Shown piece after piece: positions 43,949-53,346 of a DNA stretch of 64,000 nt. The stretch is from contig NZ_FNDJ01000011.1 in assembly GCF_900099965.1 (NCBI RefSeq), positions 186,001-250,000 on the forward strand, in the 5' to 3' direction. The translations under genes and the position numbers were made by a program. How positions within the stretch are numbered: position 1 is the first letter of the stretch; each line of letters begins with the position of its first letter. The notes beneath the pieces were generated by a model. That model was not told the origin of the DNA. It saw only the letters and a program-made list of their open reading frames with translations, and searched no databases. This stretch comes from Nonomuraea jiangxiensis (GTDB taxonomy: Bacteria; Actinomycetota; Actinomycetes; Streptosporangiales; Streptosporangiaceae).

Positions 43949-45685
43949 TCACCAGTCCCAACGGTTTGGTGACATCTCCGAATCCAGGCCGTCCTCCTCC
44001 GCCACCGGCGGTCCGTCGGCCACCACCATGCGCGCCGGACCCGAGCCGCCCGCCCAGGACACCGCCGCCAGGGCCGCTGACACGGCGGCCGACATCGCCG
44101 GACCCATCGCAGGGCCCATCGCCGGGGACATCACCGCTGACCTCGCCGGGGACGTGGCGGGCGGCGCGGACCCGGCCGGGGCCGTCGCCGGGAACCTCCT
44201 GGCGGACATGGCCCGGGTCCAGTTCGCCGTCGGTGTGACCGGGGTCCAGTCGCCGGACGGCGGGCCTGAGGTCCATCCCGTGCCGGACCCCGGCACCGCA
44301 CCGGAGCCGGGCGCACCGGATCCGGGCGCTGAGCCGGACCCGGGGGTGACGGGCACCGAATTGTGCGTGGGCGTGTGACCGGGATCCGGGTACACCGGGT
44401 AGACGTGGCTGGACTCCGGTGTCGGTCGTACGGACGGGGCCACCTGCACCCGCGCGGGACCCCCGCCGAAGTGCGTGCTCGACAGGCCGCAACGCTGGAA
44501 GTCGCTGTAGAACATGCGCATCCACTCTCGCCGCTGGTGCTCGCTAAGCCCCGAGAACCACGAGGCCGCGTACTGGTGCTCCGGCATCGGCCCGCCGGGC
44601 AGCGGCTCGCTGCGCAGCCAGGCCATCACGATCTGCCGGTAGCCGTCCGCGACCGTGCCGGGGCACCGGGCGGCGAGCGAGTCGATGTACTCGTACGCCG
44701 CCTCCTCCGCGAACCCGGCGGACAGGTCAGGGACGTGCACCGGCGCCAGCCCGCTCGACGGCTTCAGCTCGTCGTCGAGCGGTCGCTGCTCCACCCGGGT
44801 GAAGGCGGCCGGCGTGCCCGCCAGCCGGGAGGCGATCTGCGTGAACGCGGCCCCCAGCTCGGTCAGCCCCGCCCGCATCCCCGGATGCACGCACACCGTG
44901 ATCGGCCACTCCTGGCAGCTGTAGGCGATGTCCTCGGCCGCGGCCGGCTTCGGCTGCGCCAGCACCCGCGACACGCCCATCGCGGCGGCCAGCACACCGA
45001 GCAGCGCGCACGCCAGCACCAGGGCCTGCCTGGTCACCAGCGCCGCCCAGCCGAGCAGCAGCGCCGCCGTGATGCCCAGCAGCCAGATCGTCTGGTCGAA
45101 GAACGGCGCCCCGCTCAACCCCTGGAACAGGTCGTACGGCTCCCCGGTGCCCGGCGCCAGCTTGTCGGCCCACCCGCGGTCGTCGGCCAGCCACGAGAAC
45201 ACCACGTAGCAGGCCAGCCCCGCGACAGGCGGGGTGAACGCGCGCGGCACCACCCAGCCGGCCACCCACCCGATCACCGAGTAGAGCGCCAGCCCCGCCA
45301 TGCCCATGCCCAGCCCGGACAGGCTGAGCCGGCCGGCCTGGTCGGTGAGCACCGTCTTGACGGCCAGCACCAGCACCGTCGCCCCGAACGAGCCCAGCAC
45401 CACCACCACGATCGCCAGCGGCGCCTTGAGCGCCCGCCACGTGGTGAGCGAGCGGCCGCGCAGGGCCCGGCGCTTGCGCAGCGCCACCCAGGCGGCGAAC
45501 GCGGCCGCGACCGGCCCGGTCATCCGCAGCGAGCCGATGACCGCGGCCACGATGTTCTCCCAGGCGTCCACGCCGGGTATCAGGACGTTCCACGCCGCGA
45601 CCAGGCCGAGAGCCAGGAGCACGGCAACGGTGACCGCCGCGCTCTGCTTCAGCTCCTCTCGTGAAACGCCCGCGTGCTCACGCAC
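43949..45685 (-). CDS. Large membrane protein, ABC-2 permease-like, with low-complexity tail
   Basis: A 578-aa protein with about eight hydrophobic segments (residues 15-260), then a soluble domain (260-400) containing CQEWPITVCVHPGMR and EHQRREWMRMFYSDFQRC. A Pro/Gly/Ser-rich tail ends DSEMSPNRWDW. The fold of membrane part plus Cys-bearing domain recalls the DUF7224-type proteins annotated near ABC systems, but no ATPase partner is adjacent. The start (GTG 45685) is uncertain. Confidence 0.7.
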   Translation of the reverse strand: MREHAGVSREELKQSAAVTVAVLLALGLVAAWNVLIPGVDAWENIVAAVIGSLRMTGPVAAAFAAWVALRKRRALRGRSLTTWRALKAPLAIVVVVLGSFGATVLVLAVKTVLTDQAGRLSLSGLGMGMAGLALYSVIGWVAGWVVPRAFTPPVAGLACYVVFSWLADDRGWADKLAPGTGEPYDLFQGLSGAPFFDQTIWLLGITAALLLGWAALVTRQALVLACALLGVLAAAMGVSRVLAQPKPAAAEDIAYSCQEWPITVCVHPGMRAGLTELGAAFTQIASRLAGTPAAFTRVEQRPLDDELKPSSGLAPVHVPDLSAGFAEEAAYEYIDSLAARCPGTVADGYRQIVMAWLRSEPLPGGPMPEHQYAASWFSGLSEHQRREWMRMFYSDFQRCGLSSTHFGGGPARVQVAPSVRPTPESSHVYPVYPDPGHTPTHNSVPVTPGSGSAPGSGAPGSGAVPGSGTGWTSGPPSGDWTPVTPTANWTRAMSARRFPATAPAGSAPPATSPARSAVMSPAMGPAMGPAMSAAVSAALAAVSWAGGSGPARMVVADGPPVAEEDGLDSEMSPNRWDW

Positions 45686-45915
45686 CCGTTTTCCCGTTGA
45701 CGTACATCAAGCACCCCCCGTGCCCCTCGGTGAGGCGTCATTGCTCAGTCCGCTGCCGGTCCCCACGGGCTCTCGGACTTGGCTTCGCCGTCACCATTCG
45801 TATGAGAACCATAACTGAGCGTGATGATTGATGTCCGGACTCTTGGTCAAGCGGAGAGGCCTGTCGCGCGGAGTACTCAGACGAAAGGGGACGAGGGGCG
45901 CGCTACGGTAGCGCT

Positions 45916-46467
45916 GTGACGCTGCCGAAGCCTCTCAACCTGCCGTTCGATCCGATCGACCGCGCCGCGGAGTCCTGGCGTGCCCACTTCGGGCCCTCCG
46001 CCGCCATGGCGGCCGTGACCTCGATCATGAGAGCCCACCAGGTTCTGCTGTCGCAGCTCGACTCGCTCCTGAAGCCTTACGACCTGACGTTCGCCCGCTA
46101 CGAGGCGCTGGTGCTGCTGACCTTCAGCAAGACGGGCGCGCTGCCGCTGTCCAAGATCGGCGAACGTCTCATGGTTCACCCCACCAGCGTCACGAACACG
46201 GTGGACAGGCTGGAGAGGTCCGGATTCGTCAGCAGGCAGCCCAATCCGCGCGACGGCCGTGGCGTGCTCGCCGAGATCACCGAGGCGGGCAGAGACGTCG
46301 TACGGCGGGCCACGGACGACCTGATGGCCGCCGAATTCGGCCTGACGATGTACGCCGAGGACGAACTCCAGGACATGTTCGACCTGTTGCGTACGCTGAG
46401 GGTGGCGGCGGGTGACTTCACCTCTCCGTCCATGCGGCAAGATGAAGGGCATGGCGGACTTCTCTAG
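45916..46467 (+). CDS. MarR-family transcriptional regulator
   Basis: A 183-aa winged-helix regulator. The DNA-binding part is LSKIGERLMVHPTSVTNTVDRLERSGFVSRQPNPRDGRG with the usual wing, flanked by dimerisation helices. TACGGT (45904-45909) plus 6 nt before GTG indicates leaderless transcription. It overlaps the ybbN start by 17 bp. It lies 230 bp from the divergent 578-aa protein gene; no clear operator was seen in that gap. Confidence 0.9.
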   Translation: MTLPKPLNLPFDPIDRAAESWRAHFGPSAAMAAVTSIMRAHQVLLSQLDSLLKPYDLTFARYEALVLLTFSKTGALPLSKIGERLMVHPTSVTNTVDRLERSGFVSRQPNPRDGRGVLAEITEAGRDVVRRATDDLMAAEFGLTMYAEDELQDMFDLLRTLRVAAGDFTSPSMRQDEGHGGLL

Positions 46468-47389
46468 GCCCGGGTCACTCTACGGAGCGGTGGACCTGGG
46501 CGCGCGCAAGCAGGCAATCGAGGCGCAGGCCCGGCGGGAGGCTTCGGGCCCCCAGGCGGCCACGTCCGCCTCGGTCGTCGACGTGACCGAGGAGACGTTC
46601 ACGGCCGATGTCATCGACCGTTCGATGACCGTGCCCGTCGTTCTCGACCTCTGGTCGCCCAGGGCGCCGGGCAGCGCCCAGCTCAGCCCGGTGCTGGAGA
46701 AGGTGGTCGGCGACCTGGGCGGCAGGGCCGTGCTGGCCAAGGTCAACGTGGACGCCAGCCCGCAGATCGCGCAGGCCCTGCGGGTGCAGGCCGTGCCGAC
46801 CGTGCTGGCCATCTTCCAGGGCCAGGCCGTGACCGGTTTCCAGCAGGTGCTGCCCGAGCAGGAGGTGCGCCGCTGGCTCGACGAGCTGATGGGCGCGGTC
46901 GAGCAGTTCTACCAGGCCAACCCCGACGCCCGGCCGGCCCCGGCGGACGGACAGCAGCAGGAGCCCGCCGGGCCGCCCGCCGACCCCGACCTGGTGGCGG
47001 CCGAGCAGGCCATCGAGAGCGGCGACCTGGAGGCGGCGCAGGCGGCCTACCAGCGGCTGCTGGCCCGCGCGCCGGGCAACGAGGACGCCAGGATGGGGCT
47101 CGCCGGGGTCAGCCTGATCAGGCGCACCGACGACGCCGACCCCGCCGACGTGCAGCGGCGCCTCCAGGACCCGGCCGACATCGACGCGCAGTTGCTCGCG
47201 GCCGACCTCGCGATGCTGCAGGGCGCGGTCGACGAGGCGTTCGAGCGCATCATCGCCGTGGTCAAGCGCACCTCGGGCGACGACCGTGACAAGGCCAGGC
47301 GGCACCTGCTCGGCTTGTTCGACGCGTTGCCTGCCGAAGACCCATCTTTGGCGAAAGCACGTAGAGCTTTGGCGAGCGCCCTGTTCTAG
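46451..47389 (+). CDS. ybbN: YbbN/CnoX-like thioredoxin-TPR protein without catalytic cysteines
   Basis: A 312-aa co-chaperone-type protein. The thioredoxin domain (about 40-155) has VPVVLDLWSPRAPGSAQLSP where WCGPC would be, so both redox cysteines are missing. The cis-Pro loop VQAVPTVLAIFQG is kept. A C-terminal TPR region (180-312) contains AEQAIESGDLEAAQAAYQRL. In E. coli CnoX this architecture protects clients during chlorine stress; the lack of Cys points to a holdase-only role. ATG at 46451 is used, ATG 46442 is in frame. Confidence 0.88.
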   Translation: MADFSRPGSLYGAVDLGARKQAIEAQARREASGPQAATSASVVDVTEETFTADVIDRSMTVPVVLDLWSPRAPGSAQLSPVLEKVVGDLGGRAVLAKVNVDASPQIAQALRVQAVPTVLAIFQGQAVTGFQQVLPEQEVRRWLDELMGAVEQFYQANPDARPAPADGQQQEPAGPPADPDLVAAEQAIESGDLEAAQAAYQRLLARAPGNEDARMGLAGVSLIRRTDDADPADVQRRLQDPADIDAQLLAADLAMLQGAVDEAFERIIAVVKRTSGDDRDKARRHLLGLFDALPAEDPSLAKARRALASALF

Positions 47390-47398
47390 CCTGGGGTT

Positions 47399-48028
47399 AT
47401 GCGGGTCGTCACGATATCGGCGACGTATGGCACGGCCGGCAGTCAGATCGGCCCGGCCGTGGCCGAGCGTCTTGGTGTGCCCTTCGTCGACCGCGCCATC
47501 CCCAGCGCCGTCGCCCAGGAGCTGGGCTGCACGATGGAGGAGGCGCTGGCCCACGACGACCGGGCGGAGCACGGTCTGGGCAGGCTGCTGTCGGGGGCGA
47601 TGCGGCTGCCGACGGTCACGTTCGGCGGCGTGGACATGTACGTCCCCGGCGCGATGCCGCTGCCGCCCGAGGAGTTCGTGCGCCGTACCGAACGCATGCT
47701 CATTGAGACGGCCCGCTCCCAGGGCGGCGTCTTCCTGGGCCGGGCGGGGGCGATGGTGCTGGCCGACCACCCCGGCGCGCTGCACGTCCGGCTGGACGCC
47801 CCGGTCACGCGCAGGATCCGCCAGACGGCCACGCTGGGTGAGCTGAGCGAGCGCGAGGCCAAGAAGATCATCGAGGACAACGACCGCGCCAGGACGGCCT
47901 ACGTGCGCCACTTCTACCGGACCGACCCCGCCGACCCCTGCCAGTATCACCTGGTGCTCGACAGCACCACGATCCCGGTCCCGACCTGCGTGGACCTCAT
48001 CGTCACCGCCGCTGAGGCACTGGATTGA
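47399..48028 (+). CDS. Cytidylate kinase-like protein
   Basis: A 209-aa protein of the cytidylate kinase-like family (PF13189). Residues 1-12 (MRVVTISATYGT) resemble a P-loop start but lack the canonical GxGKGT. The LID-like region is HVRLDAPVTRRIRQ and a later FYRTDPADPCQYHLVLDSTTI is family-typical. Nucleotide phosphorylation is presumed, not shown. TAGCCT (47387-47392) plus 6 nt before ATG fits a leaderless start. Confidence 0.82.
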   Translation: MRVVTISATYGTAGSQIGPAVAERLGVPFVDRAIPSAVAQELGCTMEEALAHDDRAEHGLGRLLSGAMRLPTVTFGGVDMYVPGAMPLPPEEFVRRTERMLIETARSQGGVFLGRAGAMVLADHPGALHVRLDAPVTRRIRQTATLGELSEREAKKIIEDNDRARTAYVRHFYRTDPADPCQYHLVLDSTTIPVPTCVDLIVTAAEALD

Positions 48029-48083
48029 CCCAAAGGCCCCTAACATGGAGGCATTCTTGGTCAGTCCCGAAGGAGCGATTGGC

Positions 48084-49493
48084 GTGGCGACCGTCCCGAG
48101 TGTGTCATACTCCATCACCGTCCGGCTCGAGGTGCCCGCAGGCGGCCAGGCCGTCAGCCAGCTCACCCACGCCGTAGAGTCGGCGGGCGGTGTCGTGACC
48201 GCCCTAGACGTCACCAACGCGGGCCATGAGAAGCTCCGCATCGACGTGACCTGCGCCGCCAGGGACACCGACCACGCCCAGGCCATCGTCGACCAGCTCG
48301 AGGCCATCGACGGCGTCGTGATTCACAAGGTGTCCGACCGCACCTTCCTCATGCACCTCGGCGGCAAGATCGAGATGAAGTCGAAGGTGCCGCTGCGCAA
48401 CCGCGACGAGCTGTCGATGGCCTACACCCCGGGCGTGGCGCGCGTGTCGATGGCGATCGCGCGCAACAAGGAGGACGCGCGGCGCCTGACCATCAAGCGC
48501 AACACGGTGGCGGTCGTCACCGACGGCTCGGCCGTGCTCGGCCTCGGCAACATCGGGCCCGAGGCGGCGCTGCCGGTGATGGAGGGCAAGGCGGCGCTGT
48601 TCAAACGGTTCGCGGGCATCGACGCCTGGCCGATCTGCCTCGACACGCAGGACGTGGACGAGATCGTGCGCACGGTGCAGGTGATCGCGCCGGGCTTCGG
48701 CGGGATCAACCTGGAGGACATCGGCGCGCCGCGCTGCTTCGAGATCGAGCGGCGGCTGCGCGAGCTGCTCGACATCCCCGTCTTCCACGACGACCAGCAC
48801 GGCACCGCGATCTGCGTGCTGGCGGCGCTGACCAACGCGCTGCGGGTCGTGAACAAGAGCATCGACGCCGTCAAGATCACCATGGCCGGGGCGGGCGCCG
48901 CCGGTAACGCGGTGCTGCGGCTGCTGCTGGCGGCGGGGGCGCGCAACGTGGTCGTGTGCGACTACCTGGGGGCCGTGCACAAGGGGCGCGACGACCTGGA
49001 CGACTCGCTGCAGTGGATCGCCGACCACACCAACGCCGACGGATACGCCGGAGACCTGCGGGGGGCGATCAAGGGCGCCGACGTGTTCGTCGGCGTCTCG
49101 GCCCCGGGCATCCTGACGGGTGACGACATCGCGGCGATGGCCACGGACGCGGTGGTGTTCGCGCTGGCCAATCCGGAGCCCGAGGTGTCGGTGGACGAGG
49201 CGCGCCGGCACGCGGCCGTGGTGGCCACGGGGCGCTCCGACTACCCCAACCAGATCAACAACGTGCTGGCCTTCCCGGGGGTGTTCCGCGGGCTGCTGGA
49301 CGCCCAGGCCGGCGGGGTGACGCAGGAGATGCTGCTGGCGGCGGCGGGAGCGCTGGCCGCCGTGGTGACGCCGGAGGAGCTCGGGCCCAACTACATCGTG
49401 CCGAGCGTGTTCCACCCCGACGTGGCGGGCGCCGTCGCCGCCGCCGTCCGGGAGTCCGCCGGCGGGCGTGCTCGGGGCTTCACCGAGGCGTAA
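48084..49493 (+). CDS. NAD-dependent malic enzyme with N-terminal ACT domain
   Basis: A 469-aa enzyme converting malate to pyruvate and CO2. An ACT regulatory domain (about 1-75) precedes the catalytic domain, with AYTPGVARVS (Tyr region), KFAAL-like GKAALFKRFAGIDA (Lys), the metal site LEDIGAP and FHDDQHGTA, and the NAD fold GAGAAGNAV. GTG at 48084 has AGGAG 8 bp upstream. An upstream ATG at 48045 is unsupported. Confidence 0.93.
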   Translation: MATVPSVSYSITVRLEVPAGGQAVSQLTHAVESAGGVVTALDVTNAGHEKLRIDVTCAARDTDHAQAIVDQLEAIDGVVIHKVSDRTFLMHLGGKIEMKSKVPLRNRDELSMAYTPGVARVSMAIARNKEDARRLTIKRNTVAVVTDGSAVLGLGNIGPEAALPVMEGKAALFKRFAGIDAWPICLDTQDVDEIVRTVQVIAPGFGGINLEDIGAPRCFEIERRLRELLDIPVFHDDQHGTAICVLAALTNALRVVNKSIDAVKITMAGAGAAGNAVLRLLLAAGARNVVVCDYLGAVHKGRDDLDDSLQWIADHTNADGYAGDLRGAIKGADVFVGVSAPGILTGDDIAAMATDAVVFALANPEPEVSVDEARRHAAVVATGRSDYPNQINNVLAFPGVFRGLLDAQAGGVTQEMLLAAAGALAAVVTPEELGPNYIVPSVFHPDVAGAVAAAVRESAGGRARGFTEA

Positions 49494-49505
49494 AACCCTT
49501 TCACT

Positions 49506-49687
49506 GTTACGGCGGGGCCAACGGCACGCACCCGCCGCTCGGGGCGCGGGGCATCCAGGGGGACGGCCGCTGACCCGCACGTGGCGGGCCACCGTAACGG
49601 CGCGTAGTGGGCCGTCCGGGTGGTGCCCAGCTGGGCCTTGGCCGCCCGGCCAGTCGTCCGGGTGGTGGGGCGCCGGGCCTTGGCCGC
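49506..49687. repeat. Repeat-rich intergenic stretch after malic enzyme
   Basis: GTTACGG (49506-49512) and CCGTAAC (49592-49598) are inverted. Two 33-bp direct copies (49613-49645, 49655-49687) share CGTCCGGGTGGTG and GGCCTTGGCCGC. The 220-bp gap holds no gene. TTACGGCGGG recalls the arms of the inverted repeat near nucS. Confidence 0.6.
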
Positions 49688-49713
49688 GTCGCGCGGTTCT
49701 GCCCCTGGCGGGG

Positions 49714-50202
49714 TCAGGACGTCCGGGTGATGGCGGGCATGATGCGATAGCTTTCCTGGAAGACCAGGTTGTGGGCGTCGGCGGCGGCGATCACGCGGAG
49801 CGTGTCGAGCTGGGACCGGGCGTCCGCCGCGTCGAAGACGTTCAGCGGCCAGTCTCCGGACGTGTTGCCCCGCAGGTGCGGATGGTGGAAGTCGCGGCCA
49901 TAGTGCGCCACGATCGCGATCGGCTGGATCCCGGCCGCGCGCTGCTCCGGCCACGTCAGTGACCACAGGGCGTTGAGCCCGCCCTCGTGGGACCGGGTGA
50001 TCCCGCTGGCCACCACCTCCCCGGTGCCGAGCAGCAGGTCGGTGTTGGCCTCGTCGAGGGCCGTACGCGCCACCGGGTCCAGCAGCTCGACGGCCGTGTA
50101 GAACAGCCGTTCCTTGTCCTCCCGCGTGACGGCCGGGCCGTGGTTGCCGTCACGCAGGTCGCGGAAGTGGCGCAGGAGGGCTTCGTTCATCGGAGTGCTC
50201 AT
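49714..50202 (-). CDS. Hypothetical protein in the glycerol operon
   Basis: A 162-aa soluble protein. It is His/Trp-rich in places (PIAIVAHYGRDFHHPHLRG, LWSLTWPEQRAAG) and has no signal or membrane segment. I do not recognise it. It starts 24 bp after glpD on the same strand, with GGGGAAGGGGG upstream, so it is probably part of the glpK-glpD unit. Confidence 0.75.
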   Translation of the reverse strand: MSTPMNEALLRHFRDLRDGNHGPAVTREDKERLFYTAVELLDPVARTALDEANTDLLLGTGEVVASGITRSHEGGLNALWSLTWPEQRAAGIQPIAIVAHYGRDFHHPHLRGNTSGDWPLNVFDAADARSQLDTLRVIAAADAHNLVFQESYRIMPAITRTS

Positions 50203-50226
50203 GCCCACCCCCTTCCCCGAGGGGCG

Positions 50227-51777
50227 TCAGGTGAGCAGGCCGGCGATGCGGCCGCGAATCTCGGGGGTGTCCAGGCCGCGAACCGTGAGCGTGGTGCGGC
50301 GGCGTACGACGTCGTCCACCGTGGCCGCCCACTCGTGGTCGCGGGCGTAGACGGCCTGGGCCCAGATGTCGGGGCCGTCCGGGTGGATGCGTTCCCCGAG
50401 CGCCGGGTCCTCGCGGATGAGCCGGGCCAGCTCGAAGGCGATCGTGCCGTAGTGGGTGGCCAGATGGCGGGCCACCAGCGGGTCCATGCGCGTGCCCGGG
50501 TCGCGGTCGGTCCACAGCCGCATGGCCACCGCGTCCGGGCTGGCCAGGCCGGGCAGCGGCACGACGGGCAGGATGTCGGCCAGGTCGTCGCCCAGGGGCC
50601 GTCCCGGCAGGTGGGCCAGCATGTCGAACACGTGCCTGCCGATGTGCCGATAAGTCGTCCACTTCCCGCCCGCGACGGACAGCATGCCGCCCGAGCCCCT
50701 GGTCAGCACGGTCTCCCGCTTGGCCGCCGCCACCTCGCCGGGACCGCCGGGCAGCACCCGCAGCCCGGCGAAGGCGTAGGTGATGTCCTCGCGCCTGAGC
50801 TGGGTGTCGCGGACGGAGTGGCCCGCCTCGTCGAGGATCTGCGTGATGTCGGCCTCGGTGGCGCTCACCCCGCCCGGGTCGCCTTCGTACGCCTCGTCGG
50901 TGGTGCCCAGCAGCAGGTGGTCCTCCCACGGGATGGCGAACGTCACCCGGTATTTGTCGATCGGCGTGGTGAGGGCCGCCTTCCACGGCTCGTGGCGGCG
51001 CATGACCAGGTGCGCGCCCTTGGACAGCCGGATGCTCGGCGCCGCGTCCGGGTCCTCCATCCGCCGCAGGTGGTCCACCCAGGGGCCGGTGGCGTTCAGC
51101 ACGAGCCGGGCCGAGACGCCGAACTCCGTGCCGTCGAGCCGGTCGCGCAGGTCGGCGCCGGTCACGCTGCCGCTCGTCTTGCGCAGCCCGACGACCTCGG
51201 CGTGGTTGAGCACGATCGCGCCCGCGTCCACGGCGGCCCGCACGGTCATGACCGCGACCCGGCTGTCGTTCATCTGGTGGTCGCCGTAGACGGCGGCGCC
51301 CCGCAGGCCCTCGGTACGCAGGGCGGGCACCCGGGCCACGGCCTGGTGCGGCGTGATCACCCGGCCCATCCCGTCGCCGAACACCGACAGCGCCGAATAC
51401 AGGAACACCCCGGCACCCAGCTTGGCCGCCCCGTGCGGCCCGCCCCGGTAGATCGGCACCAGGAACGTCAGCGGCTTGACCAGGTGCGGCGCGATGTCGG
51501 CGGCCAGCGCGCGGCGCTCTCGGTGGTTCTCCGCGACCAGCTTGACGTTGCCGGTCTGCAGATAACGCAGGCCGCCGTGGACGAGCTTGGAGGAGGCGCT
51601 GGAGGTGGCCCCGGCGAAGTCGCCCGCGTCCACCATGGCCACCCGCAGCCCCGCCTGGGCCGCCATCCAGGTCACCGACGTGCCCAGGATGCCGCCGCCG
51701 ATCACCAGCAGGTCATACGCATTGCGGGACAGTTCATGCCGGACCTCTGCCCGGTCGGTCCCGATCGCGGTCGTCAT
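50227..51777 (-). CDS. glpD: Glycerol-3-phosphate dehydrogenase (FAD)
   Basis: A 516-aa flavoprotein oxidising sn-glycerol-3-phosphate to dihydroxyacetone phosphate. The FAD motif is VIGGGILGTSV, with SSASSKLVHGGLRYL, GPWVDHLR, GGKWTTYR and the C-terminal DUF-type domain. ATG 51777 is preferred to 51786 because GGAGGGG abuts the first ATG but is well spaced from the second. It follows glpK by 22 bp. Confidence 0.95.
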   Translation of the reverse strand: MTTAIGTDRAEVRHELSRNAYDLLVIGGGILGTSVTWMAAQAGLRVAMVDAGDFAGATSSASSKLVHGGLRYLQTGNVKLVAENHRERRALAADIAPHLVKPLTFLVPIYRGGPHGAAKLGAGVFLYSALSVFGDGMGRVITPHQAVARVPALRTEGLRGAAVYGDHQMNDSRVAVMTVRAAVDAGAIVLNHAEVVGLRKTSGSVTGADLRDRLDGTEFGVSARLVLNATGPWVDHLRRMEDPDAAPSIRLSKGAHLVMRRHEPWKAALTTPIDKYRVTFAIPWEDHLLLGTTDEAYEGDPGGVSATEADITQILDEAGHSVRDTQLRREDITYAFAGLRVLPGGPGEVAAAKRETVLTRGSGGMLSVAGGKWTTYRHIGRHVFDMLAHLPGRPLGDDLADILPVVPLPGLASPDAVAMRLWTDRDPGTRMDPLVARHLATHYGTIAFELARLIREDPALGERIHPDGPDIWAQAVYARDHEWAATVDDVVRRRTTLTVRGLDTPEIRGRIAGLLT

Positions 51778-51799
51778 CGCCGTCATCCCCTCCAGACGC

Positions 51800-53275
51800 C
51801 TACTGCTCGACCCAGCCGAGCGTGCGGGCCACGGCTTTCTTCCAGTTGTGGTATTCCTGCTCGCGTACGGACTCGTCGATCGCGGGCCGCCACTCGGCGG
51901 CCTTGTGCCAGTTGGCGCGCAGGCCGTCGATGTCCGGCCAGTAGCCGGTGGCCAGGCCCGCCGCGTAGGCGGCGCCCAGGGCGGTCGTCTCGGCCACCAT
52001 GGGGCGGATCACCGGCACGTCGAGCACGTCGGCCAGCGTCTGCATGAGCAGGTTGTCGGCCGTCATGCCGCCGTCGGCGCGCAGCGTGGTCAGGTCGAGG
52101 CCGGAGTCGGCGTTCATGGCGTCCACGACCTCGCGCGTCTGCCACGCGGTGGCCTCCAGCACGGCCCGCGCGATGTGCCCCTTGTTGACGAACCCGGTCA
52201 GCCCCGCGATCACCCCGCGCGCGTCCGAGCGCCAGTGCGGCGCGAACAACCCCGAGAACGCCGGTACGAAGTAACAGCCGCCGTTGTCGTCGACCGTCCT
52301 GGCCAGCGTCTCGATCTCGGCCGCGCTGGAGATCAGCCCCAGGTTGTCGCGCAGCCACTGCACCAGCGAGCCGGTCACCGCGATGGCGCCCTCCAGGGCG
52401 TAGGTGGCCGGGCCGTCGCCGATCTGGTAGCCGACCGTGGTGAGCAGGCCGTGCTTGGAGAAGACCGGCTCGTGGCCGGTGTTCATCAGCAGGAAGCTGC
52501 CGGAGCCGTAGGTGCTCTTGGTCTCACCGGGATCGAAGCACGTCTGGCCGAACAGCGCCGCCTGCTGGTCGCCGAGCGCCGAGGCGACCGGGACGCCGCC
52601 GGCGGTGCGGCCGTAGACCTCGGCGGACGGGCGGATCTCGGGCAGCATCGCGCGGGGCACGCCCAGCGCGGCGAGCAGCTCGTCGTCCCAGGCCAGGGTG
52701 TGGATGTTCATCAGCATCGTGCGGCTGGCGTTGGTCACGTCGGTGAGGTGGCGGCCGGTGAGGTTCCACAGCAGCCAGCTGTCCATCGTGCCGAACAGCA
52801 CCTCGCCGCGCTCGGCCCGCTCCCGCAGCCCGGGGTGCTCGTCGAGCAGCCAGCGGATCTTCGGCCCGGAGAAGTAGGTCGCCAGCGGCAGCCCGGCCTT
52901 CTCCCTGAACAACCCCTCGTGCTCGGCGAGGGCGCGGGTCAGCGGGTCGGTGCGGGTGTCCTGCCAGACGATGGCCGGGCAGACGGGCACGCCGGTCTGC
53001 CGGTCCCACAGCACGGTGGTCTCGCGCTGGTTGGTGATGCCGAGGGCGGCGATCTGGTCGTCGGCCAGGCCCGCGCCGCTGACGGCCTCCGCCAGCACGC
53101 CCTGCACGGCCTGCCAGATCTCACTGGCGTCGTGCTCCACCCAGCCGGGCCTGGGGAAGATCTGGCGGTGCTCGCGCTGGGCGACGGAGATGATGTGGCC
53201 GGCCTGGTCGAAGACGATGCACCTGCTGGACGTGGTGCCCTGGTCGATGGCTGCGACGTAGTGGGGTCGAGGCAC
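51800..53275 (-). CDS. glpK: Glycerol kinase
   Basis: A 491-aa FGGY kinase phosphorylating glycerol with ATP. The N-terminal phosphate loop is AAIDQGTTSSRC, with ITNQRETTVLWD, GWVEHDASEIW, SGLFAPHWRSDARG and the ADGGMTADN motif. GTG at 53275 follows GAGGA. It is the first gene after its own promoter and operators. Confidence 0.97.
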   Translation of the reverse strand: MPRPHYVAAIDQGTTSSRCIVFDQAGHIISVAQREHRQIFPRPGWVEHDASEIWQAVQGVLAEAVSGAGLADDQIAALGITNQRETTVLWDRQTGVPVCPAIVWQDTRTDPLTRALAEHEGLFREKAGLPLATYFSGPKIRWLLDEHPGLRERAERGEVLFGTMDSWLLWNLTGRHLTDVTNASRTMLMNIHTLAWDDELLAALGVPRAMLPEIRPSAEVYGRTAGGVPVASALGDQQAALFGQTCFDPGETKSTYGSGSFLLMNTGHEPVFSKHGLLTTVGYQIGDGPATYALEGAIAVTGSLVQWLRDNLGLISSAAEIETLARTVDDNGGCYFVPAFSGLFAPHWRSDARGVIAGLTGFVNKGHIARAVLEATAWQTREVVDAMNADSGLDLTTLRADGGMTADNLLMQTLADVLDVPVIRPMVAETTALGAAYAAGLATGYWPDIDGLRANWHKAAEWRPAIDESVREQEYHNWKKAVARTLGWVEQ

Positions 53276-53296
53276 GAGGTTCCTCGCTTCGCTCAG

Positions 53297-53325
53297 GTTC
53301 GACAATGCCGAACGAATGCTATTCG
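53297..53325 (-). promoter_or_regulatory. GylR-type operator at the glpK promoter
   Basis: GTTCGACAATGCCGAAC (53297-53313) has arms GTTCG/CGAAC and is nearly identical to the site upstream of gylR. A second palindrome CGAATGCTATTCG (53313-53325) abuts it and covers the -10 box. Expected binder: the IclR-type regulator next door (inference). Confidence 0.65.
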
Positions 53326-53345
53326 TGGGAGAGGGCGGCGGACAA
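53316..53345 (-). promoter_or_regulatory. glpK promoter
   Basis: On the minus strand, TTGTCC (53340-53345) and TAGCAT (53316-53321), 18-bp spacer. The operator overlaps the -10 and start site. Confidence 0.55.
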
Positions 53346-53346
53346 G

